DNA from: Prevotella sp.
Lineage (GTDB): Bacteria > Bacteroidota > Bacteroidia > Bacteroidales > Bacteroidaceae
Assembly: GCA_017442765.1 (NCBI GenBank)
Contig: JAFRZC010000073.1
Coordinates: 1 to 14,898 of the forward strand
Reading direction: 5' to 3'
DNA length: 14,898 nucleotides
The notes under the pieces were generated by a model, which did no database searches, was not told where the DNA came from, and was given only the letters and a program-made list of their open reading frames with translations. Shown one piece after another: positions 1-6,333 of this stretch. Made by a program: the position numbers and the translations under genes. Position 1 is the first letter of the stretch. Every line of letters begins with the position of its first letter.

Positions 1-88
1 CCGTCCTCGCTTTGCCCTTATCTCCGCTTTGGCGGGCAATCATCCCACCGCCTCCAATTCGCGCGATTCTCGACGTTAAAATTTCCAT
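1..88 (-). other. Possible 5' end of a minus-strand gene cut by the window edge
   Basis: Bases 1-75 are clearly richer in G+C than the AT-rich stretch that follows, which is what a gene edge looks like here. On the minus strand an ATG at 86-88 opens a frame that stays open to position 1 (starting MEILTSRIAR). The plus strand also has short frames open from the left edge that close at 77-79 and 106-108. Nothing in about 29 residues is recognisable, so the direction and even the existence of a gene here are uncertain. Confidence 0.2.
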
Positions 89-138
89 CCAAACGTTGCC
101 GATTTTAACATTTAGGTAAAAACTTTTCGTTCTAAAAA

Positions 139-169
139 TTTGCATTTTAAAATTCTATTCGTATCTTTG
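139..169 (+). promoter_or_regulatory. Bacteroidetes-type promoter for the rod-shaped RNA
   Basis: TTTG lies at 139-142 and TATCTTTG at 162-169, separated by 19 nt. This matches the Bacteroidetes primary sigma consensus TTTG-N19/20-TAnnTTTG exactly. The expected transcription start is near 176. No convincing coding sequence begins downstream, so I assign the promoter to the structured RNA that follows. Confidence 0.75.
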
Positions 170-175
170 CAACGT

Positions 176-495
176 CCTTTCTGGAAGCGGAAGCTGAAAC
201 AGCAGAAGCGGATGGGTGGGACTACATATATAGAAAGGTGTCTATACAGGCGCTTTGTTCTTTGACTCTTAGGAACTTCGCAAACTCCAATCTTGTCAGA
301 AAGCAAAGCAACAATAGATGCCCATGGGAATATGTAAACAGAGAACTCTTGCTATGCCTATTTTTCTATAGGCGGCAAAGAGAGCCTACATATTCACCGT
401 GTGGGCTTCTGCGTTGCTCGTTCTTGACAAGATGGGCAATGCGAAGGCCTCTAAGAGTGGGACGAGCAACTGGTACAGCAACCCACACTTTTTTG
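176..495 (+). ncRNA. Candidate 6S-type structured RNA
   Basis: The stretch folds on paper into one long rod interrupted by bulges. Pairs from outside in: 234-241 with 485-492 (8 bp, one G-U), 252-260 with 460-467 (one bulge), 265-272 with 451-458 (8 bp), 276-282 with 440-446 (7 bp), 286-289 with 433-436, 291-298 with 425-432 (TCTTGTCA/TGACAAGA), 307-312 with 413-418, an internal loop 313-319/407-412, 320-324 with 402-406, 328-336 with 387-395 (GAATATGTA/TACATATTC), a bubble 337-345/383-386, 346-352 with 375-382, and a terminal hairpin 356-361/368-373. A six-T run at 489-494 closes it. A rod with internal bubbles that mimic an open promoter is the hallmark of 6S RNA, which binds RNA polymerase holoenzyme. 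It could match the Bacteroidales-1 RNA motif, but I cannot run the covariance models. The 5' end is inferred from the promoter, and the mature RNA may start near 230. Confidence 0.6.
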
Positions 496-523
496 TATCA
501 TGTACCAAATAGTGCTATCCTTT
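492..523 (+). promoter_or_regulatory. Weak candidate promoter for the 574 lipoprotein gene
   Basis: TTTG at 492-495 and TATCCTTT at 516-523 are 20 nt apart. The spacing fits the Bacteroidetes consensus, but the -7 box lacks the final G. The TTTG overlaps the T-run that ends the upstream RNA. Read-through from that RNA is the alternative. Confidence 0.3.
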
Positions 524-573
524 TATTTTCCATGTCGGGGGTTGTTGCGTGGAGCAAAAAAACATAATGTAAA

Positions 574-1038
574 ATGAAAAAATTTTTTGTTTCTTTCATT
601 GGAATGGCCGCGGTTGCGCTGAGTTTTAGCAGCTGCGCCTCGTATCAAAATGAGGCTGCCATCATGTCGCTTGGCAGCAACAACATCAACACTTACGTGA
701 GTGCCGATCTCGACTACGCCAGCGCACAGAAGGTTTCAGCAACCGTAAACACTCGCACATTGCTTGGCTTCATCCAGCTGGAACGCAATGGGAACAAGCA
801 GCTTAGGAGCAGCAACCGCTACAAAGGCCTCACGAAACCACAGCGCCAGGCACTATACCGCGCAAAGGAAAACTCCAAGGTTGACATCATTCTCGACCCG
901 GAATTTGAAATCGAGAAACACAGCTGGTTCTTTGGCGCATACAAAACCCGCTCTGTACGTGTAAAAGGATGGGGCGTAAACGTCAAAGGAATCAAAGACG
1001 ACCCACATGGTGTTCCTAATCCAGTATTATATCATTAA
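574..1038 (+). CDS. Small predicted lipoprotein of unknown function
   Basis: The 154-residue product starts with a basic N-terminus (MKK), a hydrophobic stretch to about residue 18, and a Cys at position 21 in the context SFSSC. This is an acceptable Bacteroidetes lipobox, so the mature protein is probably a lipid-anchored envelope protein of about 134 residues. The rest has no transmembrane segment. The C-terminal half (about residues 98-141) alternates charged and hydrophobic residues in a pattern that suggests beta strands (VDIILDPEFEIE, RSVRVKGWGVNVKG). I recognise no named domain. The ATG at 574 is the only start that includes the signal peptide, and upstream there is only an A-rich stretch and no Shine-Dalgarno. 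A 13-bp inverted repeat 10 nt after the stop could end the transcript. Confidence 0.8.
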   Translation: MKKFFVSFIGMAAVALSFSSCASYQNEAAIMSLGSNNINTYVSADLDYASAQKVSATVNTRTLLGFIQLERNGNKQLRSSNRYKGLTKPQRQALYRAKENSKVDIILDPEFEIEKHSWFFGAYKTRSVRVKGWGVNVKGIKDDPHGVPNPVLYH

Positions 1039-1044
1039 TGCCTA

Positions 1045-1098
1045 AGGGTGTCAAATATAGGCAAAAATCACCCTAACTTGTCTATATTTGACACTTTT
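1045..1098 (+). terminator. Inverted repeat after the 574 gene with a competing fold
   Basis: GTGTCAAATATAG (1048-1060) pairs perfectly with CTATATTTGACAC (1082-1094) across a 21-nt loop, followed by TTTT at 1095-1098. This looks like an intrinsic terminator, though the stem is AT-rich and the loop long. A second, mutually exclusive pairing exists: AGGGTG (1045-1050) with CACCCT (1069-1074). The stem also contains TATATTTG (1083-1090), an exact -7 box, and its mirror on the other strand, but no TTTG sits at the right distance. A role as terminator is more likely than promoter. Confidence 0.5.
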
Positions 1099-1121
1099 CT
1101 CACTATAAAAAAATCAACATA

Positions 1122-1697
1122 ATGAGAAAGATTATAGTTCTTCTATTTGCCATATTCGTAACGAGCAATATGCTTGGGCAAGAAAAGGAATACACAATAG
1201 ATAAAAACAACAATATCGTTGTTTCTGCTATACTTGAGAGCCTGCCTTTAAACAAACATGAGATTTTCACCGCAGCAAGGCAATATTTAACAGAGGCGTA
1301 TAAAGAAACCAAATACAAAATAGTGGCCAACAATCCAGAAAACGGAACCGTTGCTGGCGAAGGCATGTATTCAGACTTTCATGAGGCCAATTATTTTCCT
1401 TACGCATATTTCCTGAACGCTCCTTTTATACTTAGAGTCGATGCCAAAGACGGACGGGCACGCCTAACAATAACTCTAACCAAGTACACGGGAAAGCGTG
1501 TCAATAAAAACGAAACCATAGAAATCAATGACCGCATTTCAGACTTTCCGCCTATAAATACAAGAGAGGATGATCACAAAAAATTATACACAAAAGCGTT
1601 CTCCCTATTGCTCTCCCGCTCAAAAGATACACTTGCAGAATTAGAAAAGATACTAAAATCCACCCAATCTTCAAACAATTTGGAGCAAGACTGGTAA
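1122..1697 (+). CDS. DUF4468-family secreted protein
   Basis: The 191-residue product has a signal peptide (MRKIIVLLFAIFVTSNMLGQ), probably cleaved near residue 19, with no lipobox Cys, so it is likely periplasmic. Residues about 30-120 resemble the DUF4468 domain, a Bacteroidetes envelope family with a predicted TBP-like fold. The supporting features are the opening LPLNKHEIFTAARQYLTEAY, the central NPENGTVAGEG turn and the later RARLTITLTKY strand. No biochemical role is known for the family. The protein ends in DW, as I recall for several members. The gene is visibly more AT-rich than the housekeeping genes to its right. It stands alone between the inverted repeat at 1045-1098 and the strong terminator at 1762-1794. 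The ATG at 1122 is preceded by an A-rich leader rather than a Shine-Dalgarno. Confidence 0.75.
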   Translation: MRKIIVLLFAIFVTSNMLGQEKEYTIDKNNNIVVSAILESLPLNKHEIFTAARQYLTEAYKETKYKIVANNPENGTVAGEGMYSDFHEANYFPYAYFLNAPFILRVDAKDGRARLTITLTKYTGKRVNKNETIEINDRISDFPPINTREDDHKKLYTKAFSLLLSRSKDTLAELEKILKSTQSSNNLEQDW

Positions 1698-1761
1698 CCT
1701 TTTAATAAGATTATTTTTTACTTTTTCATAATTACACGTTATGTGTATTTGCTAATCTGTC

Positions 1762-1794
1762 GCCTTTTTCCATGTGAATGGAGAAAGGCTTTTT
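1762..1794 (+). terminator. Strong intrinsic terminator of the DUF4468 gene
   Basis: GCCTTTTTCCAT (1762-1773) pairs with ATGGAGAAAGGC (1778-1789), 12 bp with one G-U, loop GTGA, followed by five T (1790-1794). The T-run is on the plus side only. Confidence 0.85.
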
Positions 1795-1939
1795 GGATTT
1801 CTGAAATTATACATGTCCATATTCAGCCTCATTGCCTTCAATACTAATCCCAGTTAGAATCCAACTATTGTGCTACAAAGAGTTGGGAAGGAGACTTACA
1901 AGTTTAGCGGGCAGTAATATAATTTTATAAATAATGCCA
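1795..1939. other. Convergent intergenic stretch without an identified element
   Basis: Between the plus-strand terminator and the end of the minus-strand Hsp15-like gene there is no open frame with a coding look. The one notable structure is a 6-bp inverted repeat, CCAACT at 1861-1866 with AGTTGG at 1881-1886. I see no tRNA, promoter consensus or mobile-element end. Confidence 0.4.
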
Positions 1940-1958
1940 ACGACGATTTATTCGTCGT
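1940..1958 (-). terminator. Short hairpin over the stop codon of the Hsp15-like gene
   Basis: ACGACGA (1940-1946) and TCGTCGT (1952-1958) form a 7-bp stem with a 5-nt loop that includes the minus-strand stop codon (1948-1950). Beyond it the minus strand is AT-rich but has no clean T-run, so it is a weak terminator at best. Confidence 0.35.
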
Positions 1959-2349
1959 CAAAGCCGAACATGGCGGGTACTTCGAAGGCATCGAGGGCGC
2001 GGCGTTCCTTCTTCGTGGGGCGGCCGGTGCCGCGTGCGCGATTGATAAATCCGCTGATACGGCTCATCTCGAGAATCTCGTATTGCTCGGGCGGGGTGAC
2101 GTTCTCATAGATTTCGGGCAGGAGCTTCGCACCGACGCGCTGCTCAATGGGTTTGAGCACGCGGAAAGAGTAGGTGACGGGGGGCTTGCGCACGCTCACC
2201 ACCTCACCTGCCTTCAGCGGTCGCGAGGGTTTTACGTTCTGCCCGTCGATGGTGACGCGTCCGTTCTTGATGGCATCGACGGCAATGGAGCGGGTCTTGA
2301 AGATGCGGGCCGCCCAAAGCCACTTGTCTATTCGTGCCTCGCTGTTCAT
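1948..2349 (-). CDS. S4-domain RNA-binding protein, Hsp15 (HslR) family
   Basis: The 133-residue product opens with ARIDKWLWAARIFKTRSIAVDAI, continues with NGRVTIDGQNVKPSRPLKAGEVVSV, and so carries a complete S4 RNA-binding domain at about residues 5-55. This order and the roughly 130-residue length fit the Hsp15 family, which in E. coli binds stalled 50S subunits that still carry peptidyl-tRNA and helps recycle them. The C-terminus is basic (about 104-120, RARGTGRPTKKERR) and ends acidic. Its ATG overlaps the stop of pth by four bases (ATGA, 2346-2349), which suggests translational coupling. The pairing makes sense: Pth also acts on peptidyl-tRNA released from abortive translation. An exact E. 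coli-like function is inferred from family. Confidence 0.88.
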   Translation of the reverse strand: MNSEARIDKWLWAARIFKTRSIAVDAIKNGRVTIDGQNVKPSRPLKAGEVVSVRKPPVTYSFRVLKPIEQRVGAKLLPEIYENVTPPEQYEILEMSRISGFINRARGTGRPTKKERRALDAFEVPAMFGFDDE

Positions 2350-3050
2350 ATCTCCGGGAGGTTTTCAAAAGGGGTGGGTTGAGGCTTTGCCGGCTTTCCC
2401 GGATTTTCCGGATACTCTGGGTGTTCCGGATTTTCCGGATATTTCGGGTCTTCTGGTTTTTCCGGGGATACCGGCTTTCTTCCTTTGCCGCGTTCGTTGT
2501 ATTGGTTCATGGTGATGTTGATGCCCGCCAGCACAAAGCTGCGGATAATCTCCACTGCGGTGTTGATGGCGGGTTGCAGGGCTTGCAGCTCCTCGTCGTC
2601 GAAACGGCCGAGCACCCACTGAACCTGCATCCCATGCGGGAAGTCGTTGCCGATGCCCATGCGCAGCCGGGCATATTGCTGGCCTATGAGCTGCTGGATG
2701 TGCCCGAGCCCGTTGTGCCCGCCGTTGGAGCCGTTGGCCTTCAGCCGGAATTGTCCGAGCGGCAAGGCCACCTCGTCGCTCACGACGAGCAGGCGCGACA
2801 GGTCGATGTTCTCCTTCGTGAGCCAGTAGCGCACGGCATTGCCCGAAAGGTTCATGTAGGTGGTAGGCTTGAGGAGGAATACTTTTCGCCCTTTGATGAT
2901 CGTTTCGGCCAGATAGCCGTAGCGTCGGTCGTCAAAAGAAATATTGGACGCCTTGGCAAAAGCGTCCAATACCATGTATCCTGCGTTGTGGCGGGTTCCG
3001 GCATATTCGCTTCCGGGATTGCCCAAACCGACAATCAGATATTTGTCCAT
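2346..3050 (-). CDS. pth: Peptidyl-tRNA hydrolase with proline-rich C-terminal tail
   Basis: Pth cleaves the ester bond of peptidyl-tRNAs that drop off the ribosome, freeing the tRNA. The family residues are visible: GLGNPG at 8-13 with Asn11, catalytic His21 in TRHNAGY, the PTTYMNLSG motif with Asn67, Asp92 in VVSDEVALPLG, and GGHNGLGHI with Asn113. The catalytic body ends near residue 190, the usual length of about 190 residues. The 234-residue product has an added tail: residues 196-222 are nine P-x-x triplets, mostly PE followed by K, D, N, H or Y, then PTPFENLPEI. The tail is not needed for the enzyme fold in other bacteria. The gene lies 11 nt after rplY and overlaps the Hsp15-like gene by 4 nt, forming a translation-quality operon. 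Confidence 0.95.
   Translation of the reverse strand: MDKYLIVGLGNPGSEYAGTRHNAGYMVLDAFAKASNISFDDRRYGYLAETIIKGRKVFLLKPTTYMNLSGNAVRYWLTKENIDLSRLLVVSDEVALPLGQFRLKANGSNGGHNGLGHIQQLIGQQYARLRMGIGNDFPHGMQVQWVLGRFDDEELQALQPAINTAVEIIRSFVLAGINITMNQYNERGKGRKPVSPEKPEDPKYPENPEHPEYPENPGKPAKPQPTPFENLPEI
2385..2465 (-). repeat. In-frame triplet repeat encoding the Pth tail
   Basis: The DNA repeats a CCGGATTTT-like 9-bp theme (plus-strand sense) with variations, encoding nine consecutive P-x-x triplets at Pth residues 196-222. The period is a multiple of three, so copy-number change would keep the frame. Confidence 0.75.
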
Positions 3051-3061
3051 GACGTGTTGTC

Positions 3062-3685
3062 TTATTCAGCAGCAGCCTCTTCCTCACCTTCCTCGGACGC
3101 AGCAGCGGCGGCAGCCGATTTAGAGGCACGTGTGGTCTTCACGGAGCAAACAACAACCTCGGGCGACGTGGTTAGTTCGAGGCCCTCGAAGCTGAGCTGA
3201 CCCACCTTGATGCTCTTGCCGAGCTGCAGGTCGGTAACGTCGATGTCGAGCACTTCGGGAATCTGCTTGTAAGGAGCGGTGACGTTGATTTTGCGGATGG
3301 AGAGGTTAATCTTACCACCGTCGCGAACACCCTGTGCCAGACCGTTCAGCTTCACGGGGATGCCGATGGTGATGGCCTTCTCCTCGTTGATCTCGTAGAA
3401 ATCGACATGGAGCAGCGCGTCGCTGACGGGATGGAACTGCAATTCTTTGATGACGGCCTTGTGCGGCTCGCCGTCGATGTCGAGGTTGACAACATAGACA
3501 TTCGGCGTGTAAACAGCCTTGCGGAGTTCTGTGAAGGGGCAGGCAAAAGCCAATGCCACGGGTTTGCCGTCCTCGCGGGCCTCGCCGTAGAGGTTACAGG
3601 GAACAAGCCCTTCTTTTCTCAGGAGTCTCGAAGCTTTTTTACCCAGGCCTTCGCGCTTCTTGCCTGCTACACTGATTTCTTTCAT
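3062..3685 (-). CDS. rplY: Ribosomal protein L25 / general stress protein Ctc
   Basis: The 207-residue product is the long (Ctc/TL5) form of L25, which binds 5S rRNA in the large ribosomal subunit. The N-terminal L25 domain occupies about residues 5-95 (opening with GKKREGLGKKASRLLRKEG, later VIKELQFHPVSDALLHVDFYEI), followed by the beta-rich Ctc domain to about 185 (IPVKLNGLAQGVRDGG is typical). It ends in a low-complexity Ala/Glu-rich tail, common in long L25 proteins. It is the first gene of a minus-strand operon with pth and the Hsp15-like gene. The ATG at 3685 fits the family N-terminus. A promoter with TACCTTTG lies about 90 nt upstream. The symbol could equally be ctc. Confidence 0.95.
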   Translation of the reverse strand: MKEISVAGKKREGLGKKASRLLRKEGLVPCNLYGEAREDGKPVALAFACPFTELRKAVYTPNVYVVNLDIDGEPHKAVIKELQFHPVSDALLHVDFYEINEEKAITIGIPVKLNGLAQGVRDGGKINLSIRKINVTAPYKQIPEVLDIDVTDLQLGKSIKVGQLSFEGLELTTSPEVVVCSVKTTRASKSAAAAAASEEGEEEAAAE

Positions 3686-3772
3686 AATGGTGTTACTCTA
3701 AATTAAGTTGTACATAAATAATTCTGACTGCTTAATTCGCCATCACACGGTGTGCTATGGTTAAAGCGGCTG

Positions 3773-3804
3773 CAAAGGTACGGCTTTTTTCCCGGATTGG
3801 CAAG
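3773..3804 (-). promoter_or_regulatory. Promoter of the rplY-pth operon
   Basis: On the minus strand, CTTG (3801-3804) and TACCTTTG (3773-3780) are 20 nt apart. The -7 box is exact and the -33 box has one mismatch (CTTG for TTTG). Transcription would start near 3766, giving a leader of about 80 nt. Confidence 0.65.
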
Positions 3805-3839
3805 ATTTCAGCAAAAAAAATCATAATTGTCTGCTTTTT

Positions 3840-3871
3840 CTTGTATGTTCACGGGATTTTCCTTATCTTTG
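3840..3871 (+). promoter_or_regulatory. Promoter of the nusB operon
   Basis: CTTG at 3840-3843 and TATCTTTG at 3864-3871 are 20 nt apart, a one-mismatch fit to the Bacteroidetes consensus. The start would be near 3878, about 40 nt before the nusB ATG. It is divergent from the rplY promoter, with the two -33 boxes about 35 bp apart. Confidence 0.7.
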
Positions 3872-3917
3872 CAGCTGGAAAACTAGTATTTGTTATTTAA
3901 TTTGGAGAAATTAAAGC

Positions 3918-4928
3918 ATGATAAATCGCGAGCTGATCAGGATTAAGATCGTCCAGTTAACCTATGCATATTACCAGAACGGCAGCAAAAACTTGGATAA
4001 TGCGGAGAAAGAACTGCTCTTCAGTCTGTCGAAGGCATACGACTTATACAATTACCTGCTACTGCTCATCGTGGCCATTACCCGCGAGGAGCGCCTACGT
4101 GTGGAGATTGGCACCAACCGGGCTCAGCGCGAAGGCACGGAGCCGCCGTCGCAGCGGTTTGCCTACAACAAGTTTGCCATACAGCTCGAGGACAATAAGA
4201 TGCTCGGCAAGTTTGTCGAGGAGCAGCATCTCTCATGGGAGGACGACATCGAGACCGTGCGCACATTATGCAACCTGATAGAGCAAAGCGAGACTTACAA
4301 AGAGTATATGGCCAGTTCCGACGACTCCTACGAGACACATCGTGAGGTATGGCGCAAGCTCTACAGGCAGCTCATACAGGACAACGACGACCTCGACGGT
4401 GTGCTTGAGGAGAAAAGCCTCTATTGGAACGACGACAAAGAGGTAGTCGATACTTTCGTCTTGAAGACCATCAAGCGGTTCGACCCGGCCAGCGGAAGAC
4501 AGCAGGAACTGTTGCCCGAGTTCAAGGAGGAGGAAGACCGCGAGTTTGCCCGCCGCCTTTTCCGCGCCACCATTCTCAATGCCGAGCAGTATCAGCGCTA
4601 TATGAGCGAGAACTCGCGCAACTGGGATTTCTCGCGACTGGCCTACATGGATATTGTCGTCATGCAGATTGCCATCGCCGAGATGCTCAACTTCCCCAAC
4701 ATCCCGGTCTCGGTCACTATCAACGAATACGTCAATCTGTCCAAACTTTACAGCACCCCCCGCAGCTCGAGCTATATCAACGGAATGCTCGACTCCATCG
4801 CGCGCAGCCTCATCGCCACGGGCAGAATGATGAAGCCGATGGTTGTTCCGGGCATGCGTCGCCAGAACGGCGAGGAGCAGGACGACCGGAGCGAATCGGA
4901 AGCGGAGCAGGACGCAGAACAAGGATGA
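3918..4928 (+). CDS. nusB: Transcription antitermination factor NusB (long Bacteroidetes form)
   Basis: NusB binds boxA RNA with NusE (S10) and supports antitermination during rRNA transcription. The E. coli protein is about 140 residues; Bacteroidetes versions are over 300, as here (336). The family domain is at about residues 205-305, with DFSRLAYMDIVVMQIAIAEML, FPNIPVSVTINEYVNLSKLYS and SSSYINGMLDSIARSL. The N-terminal half is helical, starts with MINRELIRIKIVQLTYAYYQ (itself similar to the NusB N-terminus) and includes a long inserted region. The last 25 residues are acidic and look disordered. Two stop codons follow in tandem (TGA TAA at 4926-4931). It heads a plus-strand operon with yajC, ybbR-like, coaE and a DUF5606 gene, an order I know from Bacteroidetes genomes. 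Confidence 0.92.
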   Translation: MINRELIRIKIVQLTYAYYQNGSKNLDNAEKELLFSLSKAYDLYNYLLLLIVAITREERLRVEIGTNRAQREGTEPPSQRFAYNKFAIQLEDNKMLGKFVEEQHLSWEDDIETVRTLCNLIEQSETYKEYMASSDDSYETHREVWRKLYRQLIQDNDDLDGVLEEKSLYWNDDKEVVDTFVLKTIKRFDPASGRQQELLPEFKEEEDREFARRLFRATILNAEQYQRYMSENSRNWDFSRLAYMDIVVMQIAIAEMLNFPNIPVSVTINEYVNLSKLYSTPRSSSYINGMLDSIARSLIATGRMMKPMVVPGMRRQNGEEQDDRSESEAEQDAEQG

Positions 4929-4931
4929 TAA

Positions 4932-4958
4932 GGAGGCCGCGTGTCTCCACGCGACGGT
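4932..4958. repeat. Small palindromic dispersed repeat, copy 1
   Basis: The stretch GGAGGCCGCGTG-TCTC-CACGCGACGGT follows the nusB stops at once. Arms GCCGCGTG (4936-4943) and CACGCGAC (4948-4955) pair except for one position. A second copy with perfect arms is at 9727-9752. Including the flanking GGAG and GGT, 25 of about 26 positions agree, apart from one inserted base in the loop. Confidence 0.7.
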
Positions 4959-4991
4959 CAGGAAACATAACTATAATTGAATATAGACAGA

Positions 4992-5318
4992 ATGAATGTA
5001 ATGTTTTTGCAGGCCGCACAGCCACAAGGTGGCGGAGGCGGCATGATGCTGATTATGATGGTGGCCATCTTCGCCATCATGTGGCTTTTCATGATTCGTC
5101 CGCAACAGCAGCGGCAGAAGAAAATCCGCCAGTTCCAGAATGCGCTGGAGGCAGGCGCGAAGGTCGTCATCGGCGGCGGTATCTATGGAACCGTGAAGCG
5201 CGTCGATCAAGTGAAGAACGCCGTTGAGGTGGAGATTGCCCGTGGAGTGGTCATCACTGTTGACAAAGGCAACGTCTATGCCGACGTCGCACAGCAGGAT
5301 CCAACAAAGAAAGATTGA
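4992..5318 (+). CDS. yajC: Preprotein translocase subunit YajC
   Basis: YajC is a small inner-membrane protein that associates with SecDF and the Sec translocon. From the ATG at 4992 the product has 108 residues. It has a short, Gly-rich N-terminus (PQGGGGG at 11-17), one transmembrane helix at about 18-35 ending in FMIRPQQQRQKK, the most typical family motif, and a cytosolic domain with the GAKVVIGGGIYGTVKRVD segment. An in-frame TTG at 4977 would add five residues, but ATG is more likely. It lies 63 nt after nusB, with the palindromic repeat between them, and is followed by the YbbR-like gene. Confidence 0.93.
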   Translation: MNVMFLQAAQPQGGGGGMMLIMMVAIFAIMWLFMIRPQQQRQKKIRQFQNALEAGAKVVIGGGIYGTVKRVDQVKNAVEVEIARGVVITVDKGNVYADVAQQDPTKKD

Positions 5319-5347
5319 CGATAGGAGAAGCCAAAAGACCTAAAGCA

Positions 5348-6331
5348 ATGGCATCAGGGCTGACACGTATGGCCGGGAAAGTGAGAGGGTTCTTGTTCAG
5401 ACTGCTGAACAAGGAGTTTCTCATTTTTTTGTTTTTCCTTGCGTTGAGCGGTATCTTCTGGCTTGTGATGACACTCAACGAAGACTATGAGCGCGAGATT
5501 TATGTGCCCGTGCTGCTCTCCGGCGTGCCGAAAAATGCGGTGATTACCAGCGAGATGGACGATACGTTGCGTGTCACGGTCCGTGACAAGGGCTTTGTCC
5601 TCGCGTCTTATGTCTATGGCGAAGGGATACGCCCCATTGTAGTCGGTTTCAATGCTTTTGCCAACACGTCGAAGGGGAAGGGTACGGTGCCGTTCAGCGA
5701 GTTGCAGCGGCAGCTGTCGCAGCGTCTGGCGGTATCGACGAAGATAGTCTCGATTAAGCCGGACAAGCTGGAGTTCTTCTTCAACTATGGGCTGACCAAG
5801 CGCGTGCCCGTTCGTCTGGCCGGCTCCGTAGTGCCGGGAAAGAGCTATTATCTGTCACAGACAAAGTTCTGGCCCGAGATGGTGACCATCTATGCCAGCA
5901 AACAGTTGCTCGACAGCGTGAAATACGTCAGCACGGAGTATCTCAAGATTACCAACTTCGAGGACACGATCATCCGCGATGTGCCCTTGGCAAAGATCAA
6001 GGGCGTGAAAAGCGTGCCGCAGACCGTGCGCATCGGCCTTTATCCCGATGTGCTTACCGAGGAGACCATCGAGGTGCCCGTCAAGGCCGTGAACATGCCC
6101 GACGACAAGCTGCTGCGCACATTCCCCGGAAAGGTTGTGGTGAAGTTTACCGTCGGCGCGGGCATGGTGCGCAATCTCACACCGGAGCAGTTCTCCGTAG
6201 TGGCCGATTATAACGAGCTTTCCGGGAATGCTTCCGACAAATGCACCATCCATCTGTTGAAGAGTCCGCAGGCCGTGCGAAATGCCAAGCTGGAAACCGA
6301 CCAGGTGGATTATCTCATCGAGAAGAAATAA
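5348..6331 (+). CDS. YbbR-like domain membrane-anchored protein
   Basis: The product (327 residues from the ATG at 5348) has a basic N-terminus, one transmembrane helix at about residues 24-42, and a long extracytoplasmic part that begins EDYEREIYVPVLLSGVP. It then shows repeated beta-strand-rich segments of the YbbR type: about 48-130 (DTLRVTVRDKG), 145-225 (RVPVRLAGSVVPGKSYYLS) and 235-320 (TIEVPVKAVNMPDDKLLRTFPGKVVVKFTV). In Firmicutes a YbbR protein (CdaR) regulates the diadenylate cyclase CdaA. In Bacteroidetes the gene normally sits between yajC and coaE, as here, and its role is not established. A TTG at 5315 overlapping the yajC stop would extend the frame by 11 residues, but the ATG gives a better signal-anchor. 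The gap to coaE is 2 nt. Confidence 0.85.
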   Translation: MASGLTRMAGKVRGFLFRLLNKEFLIFLFFLALSGIFWLVMTLNEDYEREIYVPVLLSGVPKNAVITSEMDDTLRVTVRDKGFVLASYVYGEGIRPIVVGFNAFANTSKGKGTVPFSELQRQLSQRLAVSTKIVSIKPDKLEFFFNYGLTKRVPVRLAGSVVPGKSYYLSQTKFWPEMVTIYASKQLLDSVKYVSTEYLKITNFEDTIIRDVPLAKIKGVKSVPQTVRIGLYPDVLTEETIEVPVKAVNMPDDKLLRTFPGKVVVKFTVGAGMVRNLTPEQFSVVADYNELSGNASDKCTIHLLKSPQAVRNAKLETDQVDYLIEKK

Positions 6332-6333
6332 CC

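Noticed and set aside
238..567. Open frame of 109 codons over the rod-shaped RNA
   Set aside because: It begins at a non-ATG codon, has no family look, and its bases are better explained by nested RNA pairing.
1704..1715. AATAA/TTATT hairpin with T-run right after the DUF4468 gene
   Set aside because: It is a five-pair A-T-only stem and too weak. The 12-bp terminator at 1762-1794 is the better end.
2334..3200. Long plus-strand frame opposite pth
   Set aside because: It is antisense to a well-recognised pth gene. GC-rich codons create open frames on the other strand, and the translation is low-complexity Arg/Val/Ala.
4977..4991. TTG start extending yajC
   Set aside because: It adds five residues with no family support; the ATG at 4992 is adequate.
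4424..5227. 267-codon frame overlapping nusB and yajC
   Set aside because: Both nusB and yajC have clear family motifs in other frames here. This one reads as Arg/Gln/His-rich noise.
6241..6333. Upstream ATG for coaE
   Set aside because: It overlaps the YbbR-like gene by 91 bases, and the family N-terminus begins at the ATG at 6334.
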